Of a DNA stretch of 64,000 nucleotides, positions 27,774 to 36,746 are shown in pieces; positions within the stretch are counted from its first letter, which is position 1; each line of letters starts with the position of its first letter. The stretch comes from Citrobacter amalonaticus (GTDB taxonomy: Bacteria; Pseudomonadota; Gammaproteobacteria; Enterobacterales; Enterobacteriaceae), in assembly GCF_001559075.2 (NCBI RefSeq), contig NZ_CP014015.2, positions 3,906,001 through 3,970,000 of the forward strand. The letters are read 5' to 3'. Both the position numbers and the translations under genes were made by a program. Under the pieces are notes generated by a model, which was given only the letters and a program-made list of their open reading frames with translations, did no database searches and had not been told where the DNA came from.

Positions 27774-28313
27774 GTGAATAAATCGATGTTGGCGGGTATA
27801 GGGATTGGCGTAGCTGCTGCGCTGGGTGTGGCGGCGGTTGCCAGTCTGAACGTGTTTGATCGTGGCCCACAGTATGCTCAGGTGGTGTCTGCAACACCTA
27901 TCAAAGAGACGATTAAGACGCCGCGACAGGAGTGTCGCAACGTGACAGTGACGCATCGCAAGCCCGTCCAGGATGAGAACCGCATTACCGGTTCGGTGCT
28001 GGGCGCGGTTGCCGGTGGCGTGATTGGTCATCAGTTCGGCGGCGGACGAGGTAAGGATGTGGCAACGGTGGTCGGGGCGTTGGGTGGCGGTTACGCCGGT
28101 AACCAGATCCAGGGCTCAATGCAGGAAAACGACACCTATACCTCCACGCAGCAGCGCTGCAAAACCGTCTATGACAAATCGGAAAAAATGCTCGGTTACG
28201 ACGTCACCTATAAGATTGGCGACCAGCAGGGCAAGATTCGCATGGATAAAGATCCTGGCACGCAGATCCCGCTGGATAACAACGGCCAGTTGATTCTGAA
28301 TAACAAAGCGTAA
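27774..28313 (+). CDS. ycfJ: glycine-zipper outer membrane protein YcfJ
   Basis: The 179-residue protein starts at GTG after AGGAGGATCTCCC. It has a hydrophobic N-terminus (about 5-27) and a glycine-zipper segment (about 65-105: GAVAGGVIGHQFGGG, GALGGGYAGNQ) typical of the Rick-17kDa/SlyB surface-antigen family. E. coli YcfJ affects biofilm formation; the mechanism is unknown. Confidence 0.92.
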   Translation: MNKSMLAGIGIGVAAALGVAAVASLNVFDRGPQYAQVVSATPIKETIKTPRQECRNVTVTHRKPVQDENRITGSVLGAVAGGVIGHQFGGGRGKDVATVVGALGGGYAGNQIQGSMQENDTYTSTQQRCKTVYDKSEKMLGYDVTYKIGDQQGKIRMDKDPGTQIPLDNNGQLILNNKA

Positions 28314-28336
28314 AAAAAGCGGTACTCTGCAAGTTA

Positions 28337-28370
28337 GCCCCTCATTCGCTCAGGCTGAGGGGCTTTTTTT
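28337..28370. terminator. terminator between ycfJ and iutA-like gene
   Basis: GCCCCTCA / TGAGGGGC stem followed by seven T. Confidence 0.9.
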
Positions 28371-28371
28371 A

Positions 28372-30558
28372 TCAGAAGGTTAAGGCGTAGTTCAGACCAA
28401 AGGTACGACCCCGGCCCTTATATTCGTACAGCGATGGGCTGCCATAGGTTGGGCTGTACAGCAATGGTGCGCGCTGTCCCCACAGGGTGGTGTAATCTTC
28501 ATCCAGCAGGTTTTCAATGCTAAAGGTCAGTTTGCCCAGCGGGAGTTGATAGCTGCCGATAAAGTCCACGGTGTTATAGCCATCCAGCTTGTTGCCGCTG
28601 GCATCGGTGAGATCAAACGATTGTTGGGTCTGAACCCGTAGCGACCACGGCTCGGGCGCCCAGCCGACCCAGGCGGTGGCTTTGGACGGCGATGCCAGCG
28701 TCACGTCCCATTTTTCCCATTTCCCGTTCTGTTTTACTTCGGATTTCAGGACGTTAAAGTTCGCACCCAGACTCCAGTCGCTGTCAGGAATGAAGTAATC
28801 CGCCGCGCCTTCCACGCCATAAATCCGGCGATCGTCAGGTTCCACGCGGATCGTCATATCGCTGCGGTTAATCACAATCGACTTATCGGACGTCGAATAG
28901 TACGCCGCCAGTTGGGTACGCAGATTATCGCCGGTATAGCGCCAGCCCAGCTCATACGAATTGACCTTGATTCCTTCCAGACGCGAATCCGCCACGTTTA
29001 CGCTGCGCTGGAGCTGGTAATGATCGCCCACCAACTGGTAAGTGCCGTTGCCGTAGTATTTTCCGGGATCCGGCAGTTCAACGCCCTGAGAGAAGTTAAA
29101 CCATGCCTGTTGGCGTTCGGTGAGATGCGCCAGGAGCCCGGCATTGAACAAGAAGTTGTCGTAATCGGTTTTGCCGCCAGGAATGACATCGGCAGAACTC
29201 GCTAAACCGTTGGCAATACCCTGTTGCTGCGCGTAACCCACGAAATCATCAACCCGGTTTTCCGTCCACTGATAGCGCACGCCACCGCTCAGGGTGAAGA
29301 TGTCGTTAATGTCATAACTGCTTTGCAGGAACGGGGCGAAGTTGGTAATGCTGTAGCCGGGATAACGTCCGGTCGTATAGGCCGTGCGATTGTCCATCCC
29401 GCCTGACGGCACAGACCAGGCCAGATCGAAGAACTTCTGATTGGAGTCGAAGGTTTCATGATCCGCATCGACGCCCCACGTCAGCTCCCAGTTATCCATC
29501 AGCTGGCTGTTGAGGGTGATTTTGGCGCCGAACTGGTCGGTATCCTGCTGCGAAGCCGAGAAGCTGGTCACCTGACCTTTGCTGAGCGTCGGGAAGGGGT
29601 AGAACTTCAGCGACTCATCGCGGTAATAGATCTGGCTGACCAGATTCTGGCCGAAGAAGTCCGCGTCGGAGTATTGCAGGCTGATCAGATGACGTTCCGT
29701 CCCTGGAATACGGTCTGAACTAAGCCCGCTGCGGGTGCTGGCGGTGCCGCTACCGGTAACGGCGGACATGTTTTCGCCCAGGTATAGCCCGTAATCTTCA
29801 TCGCCCTGACTCTTATAGTATTGGGTGACCAACTGTATCTGGCGGTTGTCATCGATATCGAGGGTGCCGGTTCCCATCACGTCCAGCCGATCGGAGTGCT
29901 GCAGACCGGTTTGCGTGTTGTCGAGCATCAGGGCGTCACCGTTACCGTCATACCAGCCGCCAAAGCGCTGATAAGCGACGGACAGTCGGCCAGAAGCGCG
30001 ATCCGTTCCACCGCTAACTGCCGCAGCAACGCGCTCGTCGTGATCGTTACTGTTGTTAAAGCCGGATTTACTGCCCAGTTCGAGCTCTACCTGGCGATCG
30101 GACTGACCCTTTTTGGTGACAATGTTAATTAAGCCGCCGGTACTGCCGCCGCCATACAGCGACGTGGCGCCTGAAATGACCTCAATATGTGCGATGTTAA
30201 ACGGGTCGATCGCATCCAGTTGGCGGCTGTCGGTACGCGATGAGTTAAGGCGTACGCCGTCGATCAGCACGACAATTGCGCGACCACGCATGTTCATTCC
30301 GTAGTTGGTACGCCCCTGGCTGCTAACGTCGATGCCCGGAATCAGTTGCGCCAGCACGTCTTTGAACTCTTTGCCGCCCTGAACCTGTTGCTCAATCTCC
30401 TGGCCTTCAATCACCCAAGTGGTCTGTGCCATCTCGGCGACGGTTTTCTGGCTACGGTTGGCGCTGACGATGAGGTTTTCTTCTTCTGTCTGCGCCGCCG
30501 CAGCGGGCAGAGTCAGGGCTAACAGGATCGGGTTGAGGACCCAAAGACGCTTATTCAT
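28372..30558 (-). CDS. iutA: IutA-like ferric aerobactin TonB-dependent receptor
   Basis: The protein closely follows IutA throughout: VSANRSQKTVAEMAQTTWVIE, DVSSQGRTNYGMNMRGR, a plug ending with SLYGGGSTGGLINIVTKKG, and the C-terminal GRGRTFGLNYALTF. It has a signal peptide (cleavage near AAAA-Q, residue 23), a plug of about 110 residues and a 22-strand barrel. I start it at the ATG at 30558: the AAGGA box lies 6 bp before it, while the ATG at 30564 directly abuts that box. A near-perfect Fur box lies about 100 bp upstream. No aerobactin synthesis genes (iucABCD) are nearby, so the cell would use the siderophore of others, or one encoded elsewhere. The gene is not at this place in E. coli K-12. 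Confidence 0.9.
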   Translation of the reverse strand: MNKRLWVLNPILLALTLPAAAAQTEEENLIVSANRSQKTVAEMAQTTWVIEGQEIEQQVQGGKEFKDVLAQLIPGIDVSSQGRTNYGMNMRGRAIVVLIDGVRLNSSRTDSRQLDAIDPFNIAHIEVISGATSLYGGGSTGGLINIVTKKGQSDRQVELELGSKSGFNNSNDHDERVAAAVSGGTDRASGRLSVAYQRFGGWYDGNGDALMLDNTQTGLQHSDRLDVMGTGTLDIDDNRQIQLVTQYYKSQGDEDYGLYLGENMSAVTGSGTASTRSGLSSDRIPGTERHLISLQYSDADFFGQNLVSQIYYRDESLKFYPFPTLSKGQVTSFSASQQDTDQFGAKITLNSQLMDNWELTWGVDADHETFDSNQKFFDLAWSVPSGGMDNRTAYTTGRYPGYSITNFAPFLQSSYDINDIFTLSGGVRYQWTENRVDDFVGYAQQQGIANGLASSADVIPGGKTDYDNFLFNAGLLAHLTERQQAWFNFSQGVELPDPGKYYGNGTYQLVGDHYQLQRSVNVADSRLEGIKVNSYELGWRYTGDNLRTQLAAYYSTSDKSIVINRSDMTIRVEPDDRRIYGVEGAADYFIPDSDWSLGANFNVLKSEVKQNGKWEKWDVTLASPSKATAWVGWAPEPWSLRVQTQQSFDLTDASGNKLDGYNTVDFIGSYQLPLGKLTFSIENLLDEDYTTLWGQRAPLLYSPTYGSPSLYEYKGRGRTFGLNYALTF

Positions 30559-30660
30559 TCGCATTCCTTTCTGAAAATATCTGTGCAGGTGAAGGGATTT
30601 AACCGGTCGTAGCCGGCTGTTACATTGTGAAATAGATGTAAAATCAAATGCGAATATTGC

Positions 30661-30681
30661 TGATAATAATTGCTATTATCA
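30661..30681 (-). promoter_or_regulatory. Fur box upstream of iutA-like gene
   Basis: TGATAATA-ATTGC-TATTATCA is an exact 8-bp inverted repeat and matches the Fur consensus (GATAATGATAATCATTATC type). It lies about 100 bp upstream of the receptor start and predicts iron repression. Confidence 0.8.
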
Positions 30682-30789
30682 ATAGATTTTTGCAAAAAAA
30701 TGAATCTAACTAAATGATAACATTAATAATTGTGCGGGAATTGTGGTGCAGAAGAACCGGGAAACAAGGTTCCCGGTCAGAGAAAACGA

Positions 30790-31425
30790 TCAGGCCTTAA
30801 GCAATTCAGGCCACAGACGCAGAGTGGTGTGAGTGATTTGCATCAGCTTGTCGAAACTGGCCCCTTCACGAGCGCTGATAGACATGCCCTGCAAAATACA
30901 GCTCAGATACTCGGCAAGGTTTTGCACATTGCAGTGCGCGGGGATCTCGCCGCGCTCCTGCCGCTGACGCAGAAATTGCGTCAGGGTCTGTTCCTGCATC
31001 GCATGACGCGATTTCACGGTATGTGCAATGTCGCGTGATGCGGCGGCAAGCGTCGCGGAAGTGTTGATCATAAAGCAGCCAGCGGGGGTGTCCTTGCTGG
31101 TGAAACAGGTTGCCACCGCGGTGAAGTAGTCCTCCAGCGCCGCCTCAACGCTTTTCTCCTCACAGAACAACTGCGCTTCATGTTTTGCCGCGAAGCGGGC
31201 GATGTATCTGTCCAGCACCGCGCGGAACAGTCCCTCTTTATTGGTGAATTCCGCATACAGCGTTGGCGCTTTCGCACCCGTCGCTTCAACAAGGTCAGAA
31301 AGCGATGTTGCCTCATAACCGTGCTGCCAGAAGAGTGTCATGGCCTTATCAAGCGCGGCTTCCCTGTCGAACACTTTTGGTCGGCCACGGCTTTTTTTAA
31401 CACAACTTGTCGATTCAGTTGTCAT
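30790..31425 (-). CDS. comR: TetR-family copper-responsive repressor ComR
   Basis: ComR represses bhsA (comC) and is relieved by copper in E. coli. The 211-residue form starting at the ATG at 31425 (MTTESTSCVKKSRGRPKVFD) matches E. coli ComR; the frame is open 57 bp further. The TetR helix-turn-helix spans about 20-65 (ATSLSDLVEATGAKAPTLYAEF). It is divergent from bhsA, with palindromic operator candidates between them. Confidence 0.95.
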   Translation of the reverse strand: MTTESTSCVKKSRGRPKVFDREAALDKAMTLFWQHGYEATSLSDLVEATGAKAPTLYAEFTNKEGLFRAVLDRYIARFAAKHEAQLFCEEKSVEAALEDYFTAVATCFTSKDTPAGCFMINTSATLAAASRDIAHTVKSRHAMQEQTLTQFLRQRQERGEIPAHCNVQNLAEYLSCILQGMSISAREGASFDKLMQITHTTLRLWPELLKA

Positions 31426-31552
31426 GGTGCCGTCGTACCTTAATGGGTTTAGTGAACAACCATTATAAAAATAAACCCGCACAGGCTCCAGCGCATTCGC
31501 GAGAAAAAAATTTTCAGCTTAGTTGTATGAAAGATAAGCGCTTTTGATTTTA

Positions 31553-31568
31553 TATAACGATCGTTATA
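31553..31568. promoter_or_regulatory. palindrome in comR-bhsA gap, likely ComR operator
   Basis: TATAACGATCGTTATA is a perfect 16-bp palindrome. A second partial copy (ATCGATCGTTA) lies at 31614-31624, flanking the bhsA promoter. Two copies of a CGATCGTTA core around the promoter of the gene that ComR represses fit a TetR operator. Confidence 0.65.
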
Positions 31569-31577
31569 AAAAATGGG

Positions 31578-31607
31578 TTGACGTGTGACCTGGATCACAT
31601 CTATCAT
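31578..31607 (+). promoter_or_regulatory. bhsA promoter with embedded CRP-type box
   Basis: TTGACG (31578-31583) and TATCAT (31602-31607) are spaced 18 bp. The spacer holds TGTGACCTGGATCACA (31584-31599), a perfect TGTGA-N6-TCACA CRP half-site pair. Confidence 0.65.
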
Positions 31608-31668
31608 TTACCTATCGATCGTTAAGTAAATGCTTACGACGCCCAATCATCTGCAAAAGGTCACTATT

Positions 31669-31926
31669 ATGAAAAACGTAAAAACCCTCATCGCTGCTGC
31701 TGTTCTGAGTTCACTGTCATTCGCAAGCTTCGCAGCTGTAGAAGTTCAGTCCACGCCTGCAGGTCAGCAAAAAGTCGGCACCATCTCTGCGAACGCAGGG
31801 ACTAACCTGAGTTCACTGCAGGACGAACTGGCGCAGAAAGCGGATGCTATGGGTGCGAAATCGTTCCGCATTACTTCAGTGACGGGTCCGAACAACCTGC
31901 ACGGTACCGCGGTCATTTATAAATAA
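31669..31926 (+). CDS. bhsA: multiple-stress outer membrane protein BhsA
   Basis: BhsA (ComC/YcfR) lowers outer membrane permeability to copper and affects biofilm and stress resistance. The 85-residue form starts at the ATG at 31669 (MKNVKTLIAAAVLSSLSFAS, a signal peptide cleaved near FAA) and has a YdgH/BhsA/McbA domain. The frame is open to 31630, but the extra residues are not conserved. It is divergent from comR. Confidence 0.96.
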   Translation: MKNVKTLIAAAVLSSLSFASFAAVEVQSTPAGQQKVGTISANAGTNLSSLQDELAQKADAMGAKSFRITSVTGPNNLHGTAVIYK

Positions 31927-31978
31927 GCATTAACCCCTCATTGATGCCTGCTGCTGCAAAATAACGCGACATAAAAAA

Positions 31979-32012
31979 AGCCCCGCTGAATGTATTTCAG
32001 CGGGGCTTTTTC
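31979..32012. terminator. bidirectional terminator between bhsA and ldtC
   Basis: AGCCCCGCTGAA / TTCAGCGGGGCT (12-bp stem) with A-run on the left and T-run on the right, between convergent genes. Confidence 0.92.
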
Positions 32013-32025
32013 ATGTCCGGAATCG

Positions 32026-32997
32026 TTACATCGACTGCTGATCCACCTCGTGATGGCGTCTGACATCGACCGGCATTCCGGAGCGAACGTCCATCACATG
32101 CTGCATTACCGCTGCGTCTGTCTGCGCGGAATCTTTAAACGATTGCAGAGTGCTGTTCAGCACGATAGGCAGAATCTGCGGGTCATCATCAATATTCTTC
32201 GACAGCGGCTGGTGGACTTCGACCAGACGCGTCCCGTCCGGTTCAACCGAGGCTTTGATCGGGGTATTGATAATATTCACTTTGGTGCCCGGCGTAACCT
32301 GTCTGAACAGCGTCTCAATATCGCCATCACGCAGGCGGATACAACCGGAACTGACGCGCATGCCGATACCGAAATCGGCGTTGGTGCCGTGCAGCAGATA
32401 GACGCCACCATACGCCGCTAAGCGAATGGCATGGTGTCCCATCGGGTTATCCGGTCCGGCAGGAACCACCGCAGGAAGGTCGATTCCTTGTGCTTTATAA
32501 CGGGCACGGATATTCGCCGTAGGCGTCCAGGTCGGGTTAGCGCGCTTGTCGGAGACGGTCGTGACCATCGTCGGGGTCAGGGTATCACCGCCCAGTTGGC
32601 CAATGCCGATAGGGTAGACGGTGACCGCATTTTTCCCCGGATGGTAGTAGTAGAGACGCAGTTCAGCCAGGTTGATGACAATGCCTTCACGCGGAGCATC
32701 CGGTAGCAGCGTCTGCAACGGGATGGTTAACACGCTGCCCGCGCGGGGAACGTAGGGATCCACGCCGGGATTCGCCTGCAACAGCGCGAGAAAACCGACA
32801 TTATATTTTTTCGCGATGGCTTCCAGTGAACCCCCGTTATTTTCGACAACGTGGTACTTATTTTCTCCGATCAGTTTGCTGCCAGCCGGAGGAAGAGGCC
32901 AGGTATTCGCCTGCGCGGGAAGCGCAAGCGTAATGCTGGCGGCGAGCGCAAAAAAGGCCAGCCAGCGGGAGAGTCGCATAGTGTTCATTATCATCAC
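32026..32997 (-). CDS. ldtC: L,D-transpeptidase LdtC
   Basis: LdtC (YcfS) attaches Braun lipoprotein to peptidoglycan. The 323-residue protein has a signal peptide (about 1-30, ending PAQA-N), a LysM domain (about 43-95: YHVVENNGGSLEAIAKKYNVG) and a YkuD catalytic domain with HGTNADFGIGMRVSSGCIRL, which contains the catalytic His, Ser-Gly-Cys and Arg. Length is close to E. coli (320). Confidence 0.95.
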   Translation of the reverse strand: MMIMNTMRLSRWLAFFALAASITLALPAQANTWPLPPAGSKLIGENKYHVVENNGGSLEAIAKKYNVGFLALLQANPGVDPYVPRAGSVLTIPLQTLLPDAPREGIVINLAELRLYYYHPGKNAVTVYPIGIGQLGGDTLTPTMVTTVSDKRANPTWTPTANIRARYKAQGIDLPAVVPAGPDNPMGHHAIRLAAYGGVYLLHGTNADFGIGMRVSSGCIRLRDGDIETLFRQVTPGTKVNIINTPIKASVEPDGTRLVEVHQPLSKNIDDDPQILPIVLNSTLQSFKDSAQTDAAVMQHVMDVRSGMPVDVRRHHEVDQQSM

Positions 32998-33099
32998 AAA
33001 TCAAAGGGTTATTATGCCAGAGGAGTCCAATGATAATTATGGCGGGGTGGTATGTCTTTAAATGCAAGGGAAGTGCAAAGAGTTGTAAAGATCGCGGAG

Positions 33100-33185
33100 C
33101 CTTGCCTGATGGCGCTGCGCTCATCAGGCCTACGGCCAGGCATCGATTTGTAGGCCGGATAAGGCGAAGCCGCCATCCGGCACCA
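33100..33185. repeat. REP/BIME element between ldtC and mfd
   Basis: Two inverted REP-like units (CCTGATGGCGCTGCGCTCATCAGG and TAGGCCGGATAAGGCGAAGCC, then GCCATCCGGCA) form a compound palindrome of the BIME type between two same-strand genes. Confidence 0.8.
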
Positions 33186-33190
33186 CGCAA

Positions 33191-36100
33191 TCATGCTACA
33201 GCGTTTTCTTCCAGTTGTTGCATAAACTGACGCACCCAGTCCATCCGTGTTTTCCGTTCGGTCAGATCCTGGATGAACTTCAGCCGGGTCGGTCCGTCAA
33301 GACGGAAGTGCTGCGGCTGTTTTTGCAACAGGCCAATCAGCCAGCCTGGGTTGACATGGTTCTTCTCGGCAAATTCGATAGTGCCGCCTTTCTCGTTGCC
33401 TTCCAGTTTGCGGATACCCAGCTTCTGCGCCTGTTGACGCAAGCGGGCGATATCCAGCAGGGTACGCGCCGGATCGGGCAGCAGACCGAAGCGGTCGATC
33501 AGCTCCACTTTAATCTCTTCAAGTTCATTCTCGCTCTTCGCGCTGGCGATACGCTTGTAGAATGACAGGCGGGTATTCACGTCCGGGATGAAATCGTCCG
33601 GCAGCAGCGACGGCATACGCAGTTCGACTTCGGTTTGCTGACTGGTGAGATCTTCCAGCGACGGCTCGCGTCCGGCCTTCAGGGCATCGACGGCATTTTC
33701 CAGCAGCTCCATATACAGCGAGAAGCCGATGGTTTCCATCGAACCGCTCTGTTCTTCCCCGAGCAGTTCACCCGCGCCGCGGATCTCCAGATCGTGAGTC
33801 GCCAGCGCAAAGCCTGCACCCAGGTCTTCCAGCGAGGCAATCGCTTCCAGGCGTTTTTGCGCGTCGGTGGTCATTGCTTTGGGATGCGGTGTCAGCAGCC
33901 AGGCATACGCCTGATGGTGTGAGCGTCCCACGCGGCCGCGCAACTGGTGTAACTGCGCCAGACCGAAGTGATCCGCACGCTCGATAATAATTGTGTTGGC
34001 GGTCGGGATATCGATCCCGGTTTCGATAATGGTGGTACAGACCAGTACGTTAAAACGCTGATGGTGGAAGTCGTTCATCACGCGTTCCAGTTCGCGTTCG
34101 CGCATCTGCCCGTGACCAATGGCAATTCGCGCTTCCGGCACCAGTTCCGCCAGCCTGTCGGCGGCTTTCTGGATGTTCTCGACATCATTATAAAGGTAGT
34201 AGACCTGCCCGCCGCGCAGCACTTCACGCAGAATCGCCTCGCGGACCACCAGTGCGTCGTACTCGCGAACAAACGTTTTCACCGCCAGACGGCGCGCTGG
34301 CGGCGTGGCGATAATCGACAGATCGCGCATGCCGCTCATGGCCATGTTCAGCGTACGCGGAATTGGCGTGGCGGTCAGCGTCAGAATGTCCACATCGGCG
34401 CGCATCGCTTTGATGCGCTCCTTATGACGCACGCCGAAACGGTGCTCTTCATCAACGATCAGCAGCCCCAGATCTTTCAGTTTCACATCGCTTTGCAGCA
34501 GCTTGTGCGTGCCGATCAGAATATCAATCTTCCCTTCGGCAACCTGTTCCAGGATCTGCGCCTGTTCTTTGGCGCTACGGAAGCGGGAAAGCATTTCGAT
34601 GCGCACCGGCCAGTTGGCAAAACGATCGCGGAAATTGTCAAAGTGTTGCTGAGCGAGCAGGGTTGTCGGCACCAGCACCGCCACCTGCTTGTGGTTTTCG
34701 ACCGCGAGAAACGCGGCGCGCATCGCCACTTCGGTTTTACCAAATCCAACGTCACCACACACCAGCCGGTCCATCGCCAGCGGCTGACACATGTCGCTAA
34801 GCACGGCGTTAATCGCCTGCGCCTGGTCGGGAGTCGTTTCAAAGGGGAAGCCGTCGCAGAACAGTTGATACTGCTCGCGATCGTGTTTGAAGGCGAACCC
34901 CTCTTTTGCTGCGCGCTGGGCGTAGATGTCCAGCAGTTCAGCCGCCACGTCGCGCACTTTCTCTGCCGCTTTCTGTCGGGCGCGTGACCAGGCATCGCCG
35001 CCGAGTTTATGCAGCGGCGCGTTCTCTTCCGCGCCTCCGGCGTAACGGCTGATCAGATGCAAAGAGGAGACCGGGACGTACAGTTTGGCGTCATTGGCGT
35101 AGGTGAGCATCAGGTATTCACCCTTGATCCCGCCCGCCTCCAGCGTGGTCATTCCGGCATAGCGTCCAACGCCGTGCTCCAGATGCACCACGGGCTGCCC
35201 CGGATGCAACTCCGCCAGGTTGCGGATCAGCGTATCCGGGTTAATTGTGCGGCGCGAATCCTGACGACGGCGCGCCACGCGCTCGCCCAGCAGATCGCTT
35301 TCACAAATGAGTGCCAGATTGCGCGTCGTATCGATAAACCCGTGCTCGGCGGCGCCAATCATCAGGTAGCGTCCTGCCTCCGTCGCTTCATCCAGACGCA
35401 TAATGCGCTTCGGCGCGACTTTGATACGGGCGAGCAGTTCACCAAGGGATTCGCGGCGGCCTTCACTCTCAACCGAAAAAATCACCGGCCCGTTGAAGGA
35501 CTCGAGGAATTTGCGCAGCGCATCCAGCGGGGATTTTTGCTGCGCCTGAACCGCGAGGTCCGGCAGCGACTGGAAACCTAAGTTGGTATTTGCCGCTTTG
35601 GCGGGAAGGTGATCGGTTTTGAGCTGTACGCGCGGCCAGCGTTTGAGTTCAGAGAAGAGCTCATCGACGCGCAACCAGAGTGATTCCGGCGGCAGCAGCG
35701 GACGCATCGGATCCACGCCACGGTTTTCGAAACGCGCCAGCGTATCGGCCTGGAAACGCCCGGCGCTGTTTTCTAAATCGCCCGTGTTGACCACCAACGT
35801 ATTTGCCGGGAAATAACTAAACAGCGGCGGCAGCGGCTCGCTGAAAAACAGCGGCTGCCAGTATTCGATCCCCGCCGGCAAGGTGCCTTTGCTGACCTGT
35901 TGATAGATATGCTCCGCGTCGCGCTTCACCTCGAAAGTATCGCGCCACTGGCTGCGAAACAGTTCGATCGCCGCTTTGTCGGTTGGGAATTCGTGGGCGG
36001 GCAACAGATTGATGGCGTCGACTTCTTCCAGCGTGCGCTGAGTGTCCGCGTCAAACAGGCGCAGACTGTCAATTTCATCGTCGAAGAAATCCAGGCGATA

Positions 36101-36637
36101 GGGCTGTTCGCTGCCCATAGGATACAGATCCAGCAGCGCACCGCGGGTGGCGTATTCGCCATGTTCCATAACCTGATCAACGTGCCGGTAACCGGCGCTG
36201 TCGAGCTGTAAACGCAGGGCGTCGCGCGATAAACGCTGGCCTTTTTTCATCACCAGCGCATGACCGTGCAGATAGCTGTGCGGGCAGACGCGCTGCATCA
36301 GGGTATTGACCGGCAGTATCAGCACGCCGCGCTGCATCGACGGCAACTGATACAGCGTGGAGAGACGTGAGGAGATAATTTCCTGATGCGGGGAGAAACT
36401 GTCGTAGGGCAGGGTTTCCCAGTCCGCGAGGCTCATGACCATCTGATCGGTAAACTGACGGATTTCATCATGCAGGCGCAGCGCGTTTTGCATATCGGGC
36501 GCCACGAGCACTACAGGACCGGCATGACGTTCGGCAATTTCCGCCACCAGCGTAGCGCAGGCAGCCCCGGTCAGTTCACCCAACAGGCGCTGGTCGCCCG
36601 CTTTCACGGGCAGCGTGTAACGTTGTTGTTCAGGCAT
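33191..36637 (-). CDS. mfd: transcription-repair coupling factor Mfd
   Basis: Mfd removes RNA polymerase stalled at DNA damage and recruits UvrA. The ATG at 36637 gives MPEQQRYTLPV and 1148 residues, the E. coli length; the frame is open 42 bp upstream. In order: UvrB-like domains (about 1-345), the RNA polymerase-interacting domain (about 480-550), the RecG-like translocase with CGDVGFGKTEVAMRA (Walker A, about 630) and DEEHRFG (Walker B), and the C-terminal TRCF domain. Confidence 0.98.
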   Translation of the reverse strand: MPEQQRYTLPVKAGDQRLLGELTGAACATLVAEIAERHAGPVVLVAPDMQNALRLHDEIRQFTDQMVMSLADWETLPYDSFSPHQEIISSRLSTLYQLPSMQRGVLILPVNTLMQRVCPHSYLHGHALVMKKGQRLSRDALRLQLDSAGYRHVDQVMEHGEYATRGALLDLYPMGSEQPYRLDFFDDEIDSLRLFDADTQRTLEEVDAINLLPAHEFPTDKAAIELFRSQWRDTFEVKRDAEHIYQQVSKGTLPAGIEYWQPLFFSEPLPPLFSYFPANTLVVNTGDLENSAGRFQADTLARFENRGVDPMRPLLPPESLWLRVDELFSELKRWPRVQLKTDHLPAKAANTNLGFQSLPDLAVQAQQKSPLDALRKFLESFNGPVIFSVESEGRRESLGELLARIKVAPKRIMRLDEATEAGRYLMIGAAEHGFIDTTRNLALICESDLLGERVARRRQDSRRTINPDTLIRNLAELHPGQPVVHLEHGVGRYAGMTTLEAGGIKGEYLMLTYANDAKLYVPVSSLHLISRYAGGAEENAPLHKLGGDAWSRARQKAAEKVRDVAAELLDIYAQRAAKEGFAFKHDREQYQLFCDGFPFETTPDQAQAINAVLSDMCQPLAMDRLVCGDVGFGKTEVAMRAAFLAVENHKQVAVLVPTTLLAQQHFDNFRDRFANWPVRIEMLSRFRSAKEQAQILEQVAEGKIDILIGTHKLLQSDVKLKDLGLLIVDEEHRFGVRHKERIKAMRADVDILTLTATPIPRTLNMAMSGMRDLSIIATPPARRLAVKTFVREYDALVVREAILREVLRGGQVYYLYNDVENIQKAADRLAELVPEARIAIGHGQMRERELERVMNDFHHQRFNVLVCTTIIETGIDIPTANTIIIERADHFGLAQLHQLRGRVGRSHHQAYAWLLTPHPKAMTTDAQKRLEAIASLEDLGAGFALATHDLEIRGAGELLGEEQSGSMETIGFSLYMELLENAVDALKAGREPSLEDLTSQQTEVELRMPSLLPDDFIPDVNTRLSFYKRIASAKSENELEEIKVELIDRFGLLPDPARTLLDIARLRQQAQKLGIRKLEGNEKGGTIEFAEKNHVNPGWLIGLLQKQPQHFRLDGPTRLKFIQDLTERKTRMDWVRQFMQQLEENAVA

Positions 36638-36746
36638 TCGGTTGTCAGAATCTCTTTTAGGTAGTCGTCTGATAAGCAATGCCCTTTATTATCCGTGATC
36701 GCTCCTCATTAGCAAATTGAATCGCCCTCATCGGAGGGCGAAAAGT

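Noticed and set aside
33968..34987. 339-residue + strand open frame opposite mfd
   Set aside because: It is the complement of conserved Mfd motor domains; histidine- and glutamine-rich shadow with no start signals.
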